Shown: positions 55,122 to 63,999 of the stretch, in pieces
How the letters are laid out: every line of letters begins with the position of its first letter
Position numbering within the stretch: the stretch's first letter is position 1
Assembly: GCF_020073745.1 (NCBI RefSeq)
Contig: NZ_JAIRAU010000040.1
Coordinates: 1-64,000 of the forward strand
Direction: 5' to 3'
DNA from: Nannocystis pusilla
Lineage (GTDB): Bacteria; Myxococcota_A; Polyangia; Nannocystales; Nannocystaceae
DNA: 64,000 nucleotides
Program-made: the position numbers and the translations under genes
The notes under the pieces: model-generated
Seen by the model: the letters and a program-made list of their open reading frames with translations, nothing else
Told to the model about the DNA's origin: nothing
Databases searched by the model: none

Positions 55122-56716
55122 TCCACCTCGACGTGAGCCCGCCGCTGCTGGCGATCTACATCCCGCTGCTCGGCGCCCTGCTGATCTCGCTCGCCGGCCG
55201 CTGGCCCAACTTGCGCGAGCTCGTCACCCTGCTGACCGCCGGCGCGCTGCTGTGGGTGGTCGCGGGCATGGCCCCCGCGGTGCTCGCACCTGACTTTTGG
55301 GCCAGCTTCGCCAGGGCCCCGGCGCTCAAGATCGCCGAGGTCCTGCCGGGCGTCTGGCTCGAGCTCAAGGTCGAGCCGCTCGGCATGCTGTTCGCCCTGA
55401 TCGCCGGCGGCCTGTGGATCCTCAACTCGGTCTACTCGATCGGCTACATGCGCGGCAACCACGAGAACAACCAGACCCGGTTCTACGTGTGCTTCGCCCT
55501 GGCGATCGCCAGCGTCATGGGCCTCGCCTTCGCCGGCAACCTGTTCACCCTGTTCGTCTTCTACGAGGCGCTGACGCTGACCACCTACCCGCTGGTCGCC
55601 CACAAGGGCACCGCCGAGGCCATCCGCTCGGCCCGCACCTACCTCGGGATCCTCGTCGTCACCTCGGTGTGCTTCCTGCTGGCCGGCATCATCGGCACCT
55701 ACGTGTTCACCGGCGGCGACATGACCTTCCGGCCAGGCGGCGTGTTCACGCGCGCGCTGGCAGATGGAAGCCTCACCGCGCCTGCGTTCGGCATCCTGTT
55801 CATCCTGTACATGTACGGCATCGGCAAGGCCGCCTTGATGCCGGTGCACCGCTGGCTGCCGGCCGCCATGGTCGCCCCCACCCCGGTCTCGGCGCTGCTG
55901 CACGCGGTGGCGGTGGTGAAGGCCGGCGTCTTCACCGTCCTCAAAGTCATCGTCTACGTGTTCGGTCCGGCCGTGCTGGTGCGCTACGGCGTCGGCTCGT
56001 GGCTGATCTACGTCGCCGGCGCGACCATCCTGATCGCCTCCTGCATCGCCCTGTTCCAGGACAACCTCAAGCGGCGGCTGGCCTACTCGACCGTCAGCCA
56101 GCTCAGCTACGTCATCATCGCCGCCGCCCTGCTGTCGCCGCTGTCGATCACCGCCGCCGCGCTGCACATCGCCGCCCACGCGTTCGGCAAGATCACCCTG
56201 TTCTTCGCCGCCGGCTCGATCTACACCGCCGCGCACAAGACCGAGATCAGCCAGCTCGACGGCATCGGCCGGCGCATGCCGATCACCATGGCCGCGTTCA
56301 CCATCGGCTCGCTGTCGATGATCGGCCTGCCGCCGACGGCCGGCTTCGTCAGCAAGTGGTACCTGCTGCAGGCCACCTGGGAGACCGACGCCCCGTTCGT
56401 GCTCGTCGTCGTCATCCTGTCGACCCTGCTCAACGCCGCCTACTTCCTGCCGATCGTCTACCGCGCGTTCTTCGTCGCCGAGCCGAAGCACGACGTGATC
56501 CCGCACCTGTCTTCGGCCGACGGCGAGTTCGGCGACGACACCGATCCGCAGCACAGCCACCACGGTCACGCCCCGCACGTCGTCGGCCCGCACGGCGAGG
56601 CCCCGTGGCCGATCGTCGTGGCGCTGTCGTGCACGGCCGCGGCCACGATCGCCTTCTTCTTCTACAGCGACCTCGCCATCGGTCTGGCGACCCAGCTCCG
56701 GAGCGGCCTGCCATGA
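55118..56716 (+). CDS. Second antiporter-like subunit (MrpA/MrpD family)
   Basis: 532 residues, ~14 spans. LFTLFVFYEALTLTTYPLVAHKG carries the key Glu, and GKAALMPVHRWLPAAMVAPTPVSALLHAVAVVKAG the key Lys. The C-terminus has a His/Asp-rich loop (DDTDPQHSHHGHAPH) before the last helix. It is shorter than full MrpA and lacks its MbhD/MbhE tail, which fits the split arrangement. ATGA overlap with mrpD. Confidence 0.85.
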   Translation: MIHLDVSPPLLAIYIPLLGALLISLAGRWPNLRELVTLLTAGALLWVVAGMAPAVLAPDFWASFARAPALKIAEVLPGVWLELKVEPLGMLFALIAGGLWILNSVYSIGYMRGNHENNQTRFYVCFALAIASVMGLAFAGNLFTLFVFYEALTLTTYPLVAHKGTAEAIRSARTYLGILVVTSVCFLLAGIIGTYVFTGGDMTFRPGGVFTRALADGSLTAPAFGILFILYMYGIGKAALMPVHRWLPAAMVAPTPVSALLHAVAVVKAGVFTVLKVIVYVFGPAVLVRYGVGSWLIYVAGATILIASCIALFQDNLKRRLAYSTVSQLSYVIIAAALLSPLSITAAALHIAAHAFGKITLFFAAGSIYTAAHKTEISQLDGIGRRMPITMAAFTIGSLSMIGLPPTAGFVSKWYLLQATWETDAPFVLVVVILSTLLNAAYFLPIVYRAFFVAEPKHDVIPHLSSADGEFGDDTDPQHSHHGHAPHVVGPHGEAPWPIVVALSCTAAATIAFFFYSDLAIGLATQLRSGLP

Positions 56717-56958
56717 GCCTCGAAGACCCTCAGACCATACGCAAGCTGTGGATCGTGTCCCTGGTCGTGCTGGCGCTCCTGGTGCTGGCCGACTTTTGGG
56801 TCATGAAGGACCCGCACCACCACGCCCACTTCGGCATCGACGGCAGCTTCGGCTTCTACTCCTGGTACGGCTTCGGCGTGTGCGCCGTCATGGTCCTGGT
56901 GTCGAAGTTCGTCGTCGGCCTGATCTTGAAGCGGAAGGACACCTTCTACGATGACTGA
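56713..56958 (+). CDS. Small two-helix membrane protein of the Mrp operon
   Basis: 81 residues. Two spans (LWIVSLVVLALLVLADFWVM; WYGFGVCAVMVLVSKFVVGLIL) flank a loop with HHHAHFGIDGSFGFYSWYG. It overlaps both neighbours, so it is almost certainly translated as part of the complex. No named Mrp subunit matches. Small proteins of this kind occur in multi-D Mrp-type operons, but I do not recognise a family name. Confidence 0.75.
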   Translation: MSLEDPQTIRKLWIVSLVVLALLVLADFWVMKDPHHHAHFGIDGSFGFYSWYGFGVCAVMVLVSKFVVGLILKRKDTFYDD

Positions 56959-58747
56959 AGCCGGCCTTCCTCCTCCGGGCCTGATCCTCGTCCTCGGCGG
57001 CCTCGTCCTCCCGCTCCTGCGCGGGCTCGGGCCGGCGATCGCCCTGCTGCTGCCGCTGCTCACGCTGGCGGCGATCTGGGCCATCCCCACCGACCTCACG
57101 GTCACCATGCCGTTCATGGGCCAGTACGACCTCACGGTCCTGGCCTTCAACCCGCCGACCCGGGTGTTCGCCACCATCTTCGCGGTGATGGCCTTCGCCG
57201 GCGCCCTGTTCGCCCACCCGATCACCGGCATCGACAGCGAACGCGGCAAGCGCTGGCGCGTCGAGCTGCCGGCCGCCTTCGTCTACGCCGGCTCGGCCAT
57301 CTGCGTCACCTTCGCCGGCGACATCCTCAGCCTCTTCATCTTCTGGGAGCTGATGGCGATCGGCTCCACCACCGTGATCTGGAGCGCCGGCACGAAGGAG
57401 GCCGGGCGCGCCGGCTACCGCTACGCCCTGGTCCACTTCGTCGGCGGCGTGCTGCTGATGGCCGGCATCCTCGCCAAGGTGTTCGCCCTGCAGTCGGCCG
57501 GCGTCGCCGACCCGCTGGCGCTGCACCACTACTTCTTCGGCGCCGCCGGCTTCGAGGGCCTGTCCCTCGGGACAGGCGACCTCGCCGCCTGGCTCATCCT
57601 GCTCGGCATCCTCGTCAACGCCGCCGCCCCGCCGCTCGGCTCGTGGCTGGCCGACGCCTACCCCGAGGCGTCCGAGAGCGGCACCGTGTTCCTGTCGGCC
57701 TTCACCACCAAGACGGCCGTCTACGTGCTGATGCTGCTGTTCGCCGGCACCCAGCTGCTGGTCTACGTCGGCCTCCTGATGGCGGTGTACGGCATCGTCT
57801 ACGCCATCCTCGAGAACGACATGCGGCGGATCCTCGCCTACTCGATCGTCAACCAGGTCGGGTTCATGGTCTGCGGGATCGGCATCGGCACCGCCATGGC
57901 GCTCAACGGCGCCGCCGCCCACGCGTTCGCCCACATCGTCTACAAGGCGCTGCTGCTGATGTCGGCCGGCTCGGTCCTCTACATGACCGGCAAGCGCAAG
58001 TGCACCGACCTCGGCGGCCTCTACCACTCGATGCCGATCACCATGACGTGCGGCATCATCGGCGCCCTGGCGATCTCGTCGTTCCCGCTGACCTCGGGCT
58101 TCGTCACCAAGTCGATGATCAACCAGGCCGCCGCCGACCAGCACCTCGCGCTCGCGTGGTTCACGCTGACCGCGGCCTCGGCGGGCGTGTTCCTCCACGC
58201 CGGCATCAAGTTCCCGTGGTTCGTGTTCTTCCAGAAGGACTCGGGCCTGCGCCCGCCCGACCCGCCGTGGAACATGCGCGCCGCGATGATCTTCTTCGCC
58301 GCCGTCTGCATCCTCCTCGGCGTCCCCGGCCTCTACGGCCCGCTCTACAGCATCCTCCCGTTCCCGGCCGCCGAGGGCGAGACCCTCTACGCGCCCTACA
58401 CCGTCCCGCACGTCATCAACCAGCTGCAGCTGCTGCTGTTCTCGGGCCTCGCGTTCTTCGCCCTGCTCCCGGTCCTCAAGCGCACGCTGACCATCACCCT
58501 CGACGCCGACTGGTTCTACCGCCGCCTGTTCCCCGGCGCGTGGAAGCACCTCGTGCGCCCGGTCGTGCTCGCCTTCCGCGAGTTCTTCGACTACCTGTTC
58601 AACCAGATCCCGCAGATGCTCAAGGACACCGTCTACTCGCCGCCGCAGGAGACCCGCGTGTTCAAGGAGTGGGGCCTCGGCGGCGCGATGGTCGTGATCA
58701 CCGGCTTCCTGTTCGCCTACCTCGTGCTCGGCTACATCGCCGCCTGA
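56951..58747 (+). CDS. Third antiporter-like subunit (MrpD/NuoM-like)
   Basis: 598 residues, ~14-15 spans. LSLFIFWELMAIGSTTVIWSAG has the key Glu; the Lys-bearing region TVFLSAFTTKTAVYVLML and the VYKALLLMSAGSVLYMTG helix are typical. It has a longer C-terminus than MrpD (FPGAWKHLVRPVVLAFREFFDYLFNQ and a final helix). It completes a complex with three proton-path subunits. A two-unit palindrome (57558-57579) encodes LSLGTGD in a loop. Confidence 0.88.
   Translation: MTEAGLPPPGLILVLGGLVLPLLRGLGPAIALLLPLLTLAAIWAIPTDLTVTMPFMGQYDLTVLAFNPPTRVFATIFAVMAFAGALFAHPITGIDSERGKRWRVELPAAFVYAGSAICVTFAGDILSLFIFWELMAIGSTTVIWSAGTKEAGRAGYRYALVHFVGGVLLMAGILAKVFALQSAGVADPLALHHYFFGAAGFEGLSLGTGDLAAWLILLGILVNAAAPPLGSWLADAYPEASESGTVFLSAFTTKTAVYVLMLLFAGTQLLVYVGLLMAVYGIVYAILENDMRRILAYSIVNQVGFMVCGIGIGTAMALNGAAAHAFAHIVYKALLLMSAGSVLYMTGKRKCTDLGGLYHSMPITMTCGIIGALAISSFPLTSGFVTKSMINQAAADQHLALAWFTLTAASAGVFLHAGIKFPWFVFFQKDSGLRPPDPPWNMRAAMIFFAAVCILLGVPGLYGPLYSILPFPAAEGETLYAPYTVPHVINQLQLLLFSGLAFFALLPVLKRTLTITLDADWFYRRLFPGAWKHLVRPVVLAFREFFDYLFNQIPQMLKDTVYSPPQETRVFKEWGLGGAMVVITGFLFAYLVLGYIAA
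57558..57579. repeat. Two-unit palindromic element in an antiporter gene
   Basis: GCCTGTCC (57558) and ACAGGCGA (57572) form GCCTGTCC-CTCG-GGACAGGC, a perfect 8-bp stem with a CTCG loop. Confidence 0.65.
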
Positions 58748-59067
58748 CCCGGGCGTGCCGGTCGCCGCGCCGGGAGCGTCGACCGCACCTCACGGCGCTC
58801 GCCGGCCCGCCGGGCCCGCCGGCGGACGCGGCCGTGACATGTCCCTCGAGACAGGTAACGAACCTGTCGGCCCGCGGCCTCGCCCCCGCGCCGTCGCACC
58901 GGGAGCGCACCACGTCGCGCGCGCCTGGGCCCGGTCTGGTCGCGTCGAGCCCCTGACGCGGCCTTGACGGCGCACCGGCGCGGCGCGACGGCGCCTGCCG
59001 GACCCCTGCGGCACCTGGCACTACGCTGTGACGCGAGCCCGACGACCGGGCTCCGCGCGGAGCCGCG
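58748..59067. other. Intergenic region with a two-unit palindromic element
   Basis: No gene seen. ACATGTCC (58837) and ACAGGTAA (58851) are 14 bp apart, with ACCTGTCG 11 bp further on. The element follows the Mrp operon and may mark its transcript end. TACGCT near 59021 could be a -10 for the kinase gene, but the spacing to the ATG is ~40 nt. Confidence 0.4.
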
Positions 59068-61062
59068 ATGACGACCAGCGACCGCACCACCATCACGAGG
59101 CCGCTCGCGCGCGCGAGCCTCGACACCGCGTCGCGGTGGTGGTTCTCGCTGCTCAGCGGCGCGGCCGCGGCCGGCGTCGCCGCCGCGCTGGCCGGCCCGC
59201 TCGACGGCGTCTATTTCGCCCTGCCGGTCGCAGTGATCTCGCTCTCCGCGCTGGTGACGGGCATCGGCCCCGCCTTGACCTCCACGGTGCTGGCGACGCT
59301 GGGCATCGGGGCCCTGCTGCACGTCCCGGGGCAAGCGCCGCAGCCCAGCGACGTCCTGCAGCTCGTCGGCTTCCTCGCCACCGGCACGCTCGTCAGCCTC
59401 GTGTCCGGTTCGCTGCGCAACAGGCGGGCGCGCGACGCCGAGGCGCGCATCGCCGCCTCCCGCGCCGCCGAGGAGGCCGAGCACAGGGCCGCCGAGGCTC
59501 GCCAGGCCCTCGAGGCGCTGCGCGCCAGCGAGACGAAGTTCCAGCAGCTCGCCGACTCGATGCCGCAGATCATCTGGTGCACGCGCCCCGACGGCACCGC
59601 CGATTACTACAACCGCAAGTGGTACGAGCTCACCGGCGCGAGCGAGGGCCAGATCGGCGACGCCAGCTGGCTGCCCGTCCTCCACCCCGACGATCGCGAG
59701 CGCTGCATCGCCGCGTGGAAAGAGTCGATGCACACCGGCAAGCCGTACCAGGTCGAGTATCGCTTCAAGTTCCCCGCCACCGGCGAATACCGGTGGTACC
59801 TCGGCCGCGCGCTCGCCGTGCGCGACGAGGCCGGGCGGATCCTCCGCTGGTACGGCACCTCGACCGACATCCACGAGGCCAAGCGCACCGAGGCCGCCCT
59901 GCGCGCCAGCGAGGAACGGCACCGCGCCCTCGCCGAGGCCCTGCGCGAGGCCGACCGGCGCAAGGACGAGTTCCTCGCCATGCTCTCGCACGAGCTGCGC
60001 AACCCGCTCGCGCCGATCAAGAACAGCCTCTACATCCTCTCGCACGTGCAGCCCGGGAGCGACCAGGCCCGCCGCGCCGAGCACGTGATCGAGCGCCAGG
60101 TCGAGCACATGACGCGGCTCATCGACGACCTGCTCGACGTCACCCGGATCTCGCGGAGCAAGATCCAGCTCCAGCGGACCACCGTGGAGATGAACGAGCT
60201 CGTCCGCCGCACGGTCGAGGATCACCGCTCCGTGTTCGACGCGTGCGGCGTGGGCCTCGCGTTCGCCCCCGCGAGCCGGCCGCTGTGGGTCGACGGCGAT
60301 CCCACGCGGCTGTCGCAGATCGTCGGCAACCTGCTGCAGAACGCGGCGAAGTTCACGGGCCGCGGCGGCAAGACCGAGGTCGCGGTCGAGGCGCAAGGGT
60401 CCGGCGTGCTCGTCCACGTGCGCGACGACGGCATGGGCATCGGTGCCGACATCTTGCCGCGCCTGTTCGACCCCTTCATCCAGGCCGACACCACCCTCGC
60501 GCGCAGCCGCGGCGGCCTCGGCCTCGGCCTCGCGCTGGTGAAGGGTCTGGTCGAGCTGCACGGCGGCGACGTGCAGGCGCGCAGCGCCGGACTCGACCAC
60601 GGCGCCGAGTTCACCGTGCGGCTGCCCGGGGTGCCCGCGCCCGCGCCCGAGGCCGCGCCATGCGTCGAGGCGGGCGGGACCCCGCCGGGACGGATCCTCG
60701 TCATCGAGGACAACCTCGACGCCGCCGAGAGCCTGAAGGAGGCCCTCGAGCTCGACGCCCACGAGGTGTGCCTGGCCCACTCCGGCCCCGAAGGCCTCGA
60801 GAAGGTGCGCACGTTTCGACCCGACGTCGTCGTCTGCGACATCGGCCTCCCCGGCATGGACGGCTACGAGGTCGCCCGCGCGATCCGGGCCGATCCGGCC
60901 CGGTGTACGACACGCCTGATCGCGCTCACCGGCTACGCCTCGCCCGAGGATCGCCAGCGAGCCAGGGCCGCCGGCTTCGATCGCCACCTCGGCAAGCCGC
61001 CCGACTTCGACGTCCTGCTGCAGACGCTCCACGAATTGGTGCTCGCCCCGGCGCCCGCGTGA
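59068..61062 (+). CDS. Hybrid sensor histidine kinase (PAS - HisKA - HATPase - REC)
   Basis: 664 residues. Three to four N-terminal membrane spans of DUF4118 type (VISLSALVTGIGPALTSTVLA), a short coiled coil, and a PAS domain (~150-275: QLADSMPQIIWCTRPDG, WYGTSTDIHEAKRTE). The dimerisation helix has phospho-His308 in LAMLSHELRNPLAPI, the ATPase has LLQNAAKF and GLGLALVKGLVELHGG, and a C-terminal receiver has phospho-Asp591 in VVVCDIGLPGMDGYE. The output partner and signal are unknown. Confidence 0.93.
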   Translation: MTTSDRTTITRPLARASLDTASRWWFSLLSGAAAAGVAAALAGPLDGVYFALPVAVISLSALVTGIGPALTSTVLATLGIGALLHVPGQAPQPSDVLQLVGFLATGTLVSLVSGSLRNRRARDAEARIAASRAAEEAEHRAAEARQALEALRASETKFQQLADSMPQIIWCTRPDGTADYYNRKWYELTGASEGQIGDASWLPVLHPDDRERCIAAWKESMHTGKPYQVEYRFKFPATGEYRWYLGRALAVRDEAGRILRWYGTSTDIHEAKRTEAALRASEERHRALAEALREADRRKDEFLAMLSHELRNPLAPIKNSLYILSHVQPGSDQARRAEHVIERQVEHMTRLIDDLLDVTRISRSKIQLQRTTVEMNELVRRTVEDHRSVFDACGVGLAFAPASRPLWVDGDPTRLSQIVGNLLQNAAKFTGRGGKTEVAVEAQGSGVLVHVRDDGMGIGADILPRLFDPFIQADTTLARSRGGLGLGLALVKGLVELHGGDVQARSAGLDHGAEFTVRLPGVPAPAPEAAPCVEAGGTPPGRILVIEDNLDAAESLKEALELDAHEVCLAHSGPEGLEKVRTFRPDVVVCDIGLPGMDGYEVARAIRADPARCTTRLIALTGYASPEDRQRARAAGFDRHLGKPPDFDVLLQTLHELVLAPAPA

Positions 61063-61203
61063 CCACGCCGGCGTCCGATCGCCGCCCGGACCCCCCGCCC
61101 CCCGCCCGGCTCACCATGAAGGACCATGTCCGCGCGCCCCGCGTGGCCCGCCCCTCTACGGCTCGCCGTCTGCACCTGACGCAGCCTTCGGCCGGTGAAC
61201 AGG

Positions 61204-61281
61204 ACATGTCCTCCTCGACATATCCATATGAACATGTCCCTCGTGAAATGTTCACGAAAACATGTCCATTTCGCCATGTCC
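61204..61281. repeat. 14-bp periodic palindromic array, 6 units
   Basis: ACATGTCC (61204), ACATATCC (61218), ACATGTCC (61232), AAATGTTC (61246), ACATGTCC (61260) and CCATGTCC (61274) are all exactly 14 bp apart. Spacers TCCTCG, ATATGA, CTCGTG, ACGAAA and ATTTCG differ. The unit at 61246 is the centre of a perfect CGTGAA/TTCACG stem. It lies in the 300-bp gap between two tandem plus-strand genes, which otherwise holds nothing recognisable, and it is far A/T-richer than the flanks. Confidence 0.85.
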
Positions 61282-61362
61282 TGTCCGCCGCGGCGCTCTT
61301 CCGTCTCGATCGTCCGATCGCAGTCGGAGCCGCGCCTCGTCGCCTCGCGCTACACCGATCGC

Positions 61363-63978
61363 ATGACGATCCGGATCTCCGCGCTGTTCGGTCTCGCCGC
61401 GCTCCTCGCCTGTAGCCGCGCGGGGACCACCTCGCTCACCCCCCCCGAGCTCGCGCTCGCCGACGAGCCGGTGTGGGCCCCCGTCGAGCTCGACGTGCGC
61501 CTGCCGGCCAAGGGCCTCGAGCTCGCCCCGCAGGACCTGCCCGTGCGCGACGTCGTCTACACCGACCCCGGCGCCATGCCGCAGCTGCTCCACGCCGGCG
61601 TCGCCCTGCCGCTGCGCAACACCGACGTCCGCGCCCGCCTGCGCGGCCCCGTCGCCGAGGTCGTCGTCACCCAGCGCTTCGTCAACGACAACGCCGCCGC
61701 CCTCGACGCCATCTACACCTTCCCCTTGCCCGAGAACAGCGCCGTCACCGACATGCGCATGGTCGTCGGCCCGCGCACGATCGTCGCCGAGATCCGCGCG
61801 CGCGAGCAGGCGCGGGCCGAGTACCTCGCCGCGCGCGACGCCGGCCACACCGCCGCCCTGCTCGAGCAGGAGCGGCCCAACGTCTTCACCCAGTCGCTCG
61901 CCAACATCCCGCCCGGCGAGACCGTCGACGTCGAGCTGCGCTACCTGCAGACCCTCAGCTACGACAGCGGCGAGTACGAGTTCGTGTTCCCCACCGTCGT
62001 CGGCCCGCGCTACCTCCCGGGCGCTCCGCTGCCAGGCCGCGATCGCGGCGCCGGAACCAGCGCCGACAACGATCGCGTCCCCGACGCCTCGCGGATCTCC
62101 CCGCCGATCCTCGGCCGCGGCGTGCGTACCGGTCACGACCTCTCGATCACCGTCGACATCGACGCCGCCGCCCCGATCGACGCCTGGGCCGCGCCCGCGC
62201 ACGACGTCGTCGCCTCCGCCGCCGGCAGCCGCCTCCAGGTCACCCTCGCCCGCAAGGACGAGCTCCCCAACCGCGACTTCGTCCTCCGCTACCGCAGCGC
62301 CGGCGCCCAGCCGACCGCCAAGCTGTTCCTCGGGCCAGGCGAGGCCCGCGGCGGCCACTTCCTCCTCGTCGTCGATCCGCCGCGGCTCGACGTCGACGAC
62401 CTCGTCGGCCGGCGCGAGCTCATCTTCGTCGTCGACGTGAGCGGCTCGATGTCCGGCCCCCCGCTCGCGCTCGCCAAGGCCGCCATGAAGGAGGCCCTCG
62501 CCCGCGCCCGTCCCGTCGACACCTTCGACGTCGTCACCTTCGCCGGCAACACCCGCCGGCTGTTCGGCGCCCCGCGCCCCGCCAACGCCGAGAACCTGCG
62601 CCAGGCCGCCGAATTCGTCGACGCCCTCGGCGCCGGCGGCGGCACCGAGATGCTCGCCGCCGTCGACGCCGCGCTCGACAGCCCGATCGAGGACGGCCGC
62701 CACCGCTACGTCTTCCTCATGACCGACGGCTACATCGGCGAGGAGGACGCCATCGCCCGCGCCGCTCGCAGCCTCGTCGCCCGCCAGCGCGCCGCCGGCC
62801 GGCGCGCCCGCGTGTTCGGCCTCGGCATCGGCGAGTCGCCCAACAGCCACCTCATCGCCACCCTCGCCGCCGCCGGCGACGGCGCCGCCCTGCACGTGCG
62901 CCAGCCGGCCGACCTGACGGGCGCCGGCCAGATCATCGAGCGCACCATCGACGCCCCCGTGCTCACCGACGTCGCCCTCCAGTGGGACTCGCCTGTCCCG
63001 CGCGACCTCTCGGCCGCGCTACCACCTGACCTTTTGGCCAGCCACCCGCTCGTCGTCCACGGCCGCTACGCCGGCGCCGCGCCGACCGAGGTGCGCCTGC
63101 TCGCCCGCGTCGGCGAGCGCTCCGTCACCTTCCCGGTCGAGGTCGTGACCAGTTCCGAGTCCGCGCCCACGCTGGCGCGCCTGTGGGCCCGCGACCGGAT
63201 CGCCGCCCTCGACCTCACGCGCATGACCGCGACGTCCGCGGAGACCGAGCAGCACGCCCGCGCCGAGATCCTGCGCCTCGGCCTGCAGCACCACCTGGTC
63301 ACGCAGTTCACCAGCCTGGTCGCCGTCGACCGCTCGCGCCGCGTCGAGGGCCTCGCCGTCGAGGTCGTGCAGCCGGTCGAGCCCGTCCGCGGCATGCAGG
63401 CCGTGACCCGCACGAGCCGCATCCACAACATCCCGCTCGGCGGCACCTCGCGCGACTTCACCGCCGTCGTCGACATGTCCCCCACCCCGAGCCACGACGC
63501 CGGCGCGATCCGCCTCGGCGGCAGCACCGGCGCCGAGTCGCGCTACGTCATCGACGGCGTCCGCAGCAGCGGCGCGCAGCCCGGCTGGTCCGCCCCGGCG
63601 CCCCCGGACGCCCTCCTCCCGCCCGGCCGCGGCTTCACCCCCGTCGAGACCCACGCCCGCGCGCGGATCGGGGCCGTCCGCGGCGCCGACGAGCTCGAGG
63701 CCGAGCGCCTCCAGGGCCGCCTGCGCGGCGACGCCGAGCCGCTCGCCCGCTGCTTCGTCGACGCCGGGCGCTCGACCTACCGCCTCCACCGCAAGCTCGT
63801 CCTCGTCCTGCGCTTCACGGCGGCCGGCACCCTCGCGCGCATGGACGTGAAGGGCCGCGAGCGCCTCGCCCCCGCCATCACCGCCTGCCTGCGCCAGCGC
63901 GTCCGGCCGCTGCTCGGCGGCGCGGCCCGCCCCGGCGGCGCCGTCGAGATCGATCTCGGCGTGTGGATGCGCTTCTGA
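61363..63978 (+). CDS. VIT and VWA domain lipoprotein with a plug-like segment
   Basis: 871 residues from the ATG at 61363. Lipobox GLAALLAC gives Cys17. The VIT domain (AEVVVTQRFVNDNAAALDAIYTFPLPENSAVTDM, IPPGETVDVELRYLQ) is followed by a VWA domain with the MIDAS motif DVSGSMS (from D358) and a Thr/Asp site. Residues ~700-735 read DFTAVVDMSPTPSHDAGAI then LGGSTGAESRYVIDGV, resembling TonB-receptor plug segments. The tail resembles an AgmX/TonB-C type domain. Likely envelope-anchored adhesion or scaffold protein. TACACC sits 6 nt before the start. Confidence 0.85.
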   Translation: MTIRISALFGLAALLACSRAGTTSLTPPELALADEPVWAPVELDVRLPAKGLELAPQDLPVRDVVYTDPGAMPQLLHAGVALPLRNTDVRARLRGPVAEVVVTQRFVNDNAAALDAIYTFPLPENSAVTDMRMVVGPRTIVAEIRAREQARAEYLAARDAGHTAALLEQERPNVFTQSLANIPPGETVDVELRYLQTLSYDSGEYEFVFPTVVGPRYLPGAPLPGRDRGAGTSADNDRVPDASRISPPILGRGVRTGHDLSITVDIDAAAPIDAWAAPAHDVVASAAGSRLQVTLARKDELPNRDFVLRYRSAGAQPTAKLFLGPGEARGGHFLLVVDPPRLDVDDLVGRRELIFVVDVSGSMSGPPLALAKAAMKEALARARPVDTFDVVTFAGNTRRLFGAPRPANAENLRQAAEFVDALGAGGGTEMLAAVDAALDSPIEDGRHRYVFLMTDGYIGEEDAIARAARSLVARQRAAGRRARVFGLGIGESPNSHLIATLAAAGDGAALHVRQPADLTGAGQIIERTIDAPVLTDVALQWDSPVPRDLSAALPPDLLASHPLVVHGRYAGAAPTEVRLLARVGERSVTFPVEVVTSSESAPTLARLWARDRIAALDLTRMTATSAETEQHARAEILRLGLQHHLVTQFTSLVAVDRSRRVEGLAVEVVQPVEPVRGMQAVTRTSRIHNIPLGGTSRDFTAVVDMSPTPSHDAGAIRLGGSTGAESRYVIDGVRSSGAQPGWSAPAPPDALLPPGRGFTPVETHARARIGAVRGADELEAERLQGRLRGDAEPLARCFVDAGRSTYRLHRKLVLVLRFTAAGTLARMDVKGRERLAPAITACLRQRVRPLLGGAARPGGAVEIDLGVWMRF
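63024..63045. repeat. Two-unit palindromic element in the VIT-VWA gene
   Basis: ACCTGACC (63024) and CCAGCCAC (63038) form CTGACC-TTTT-GGCCAG with one mismatch. A related pair (GCCTGTCC, ACCTCTCG) lies just upstream at 62991-63012. Confidence 0.5.
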
Positions 63979-63999
63979 CATGCTCGAAGGGACATGCCC
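63978..63999. repeat. 14-bp periodic array starting at a stop codon, cut by the window edge
   Basis: ACATGCTC (63978) and ACATGCCC (63992) are 14 bp apart, beginning within the TGA of the VIT-VWA gene. The array probably continues beyond the window. Confidence 0.6.

Noticed and set aside
61204..61281. Possible CRISPR array
   Set aside because: The repeat core is only 8 bp and spacers 6 nt; no cas genes. The structure is a short-period palindromic array, not CRISPR.
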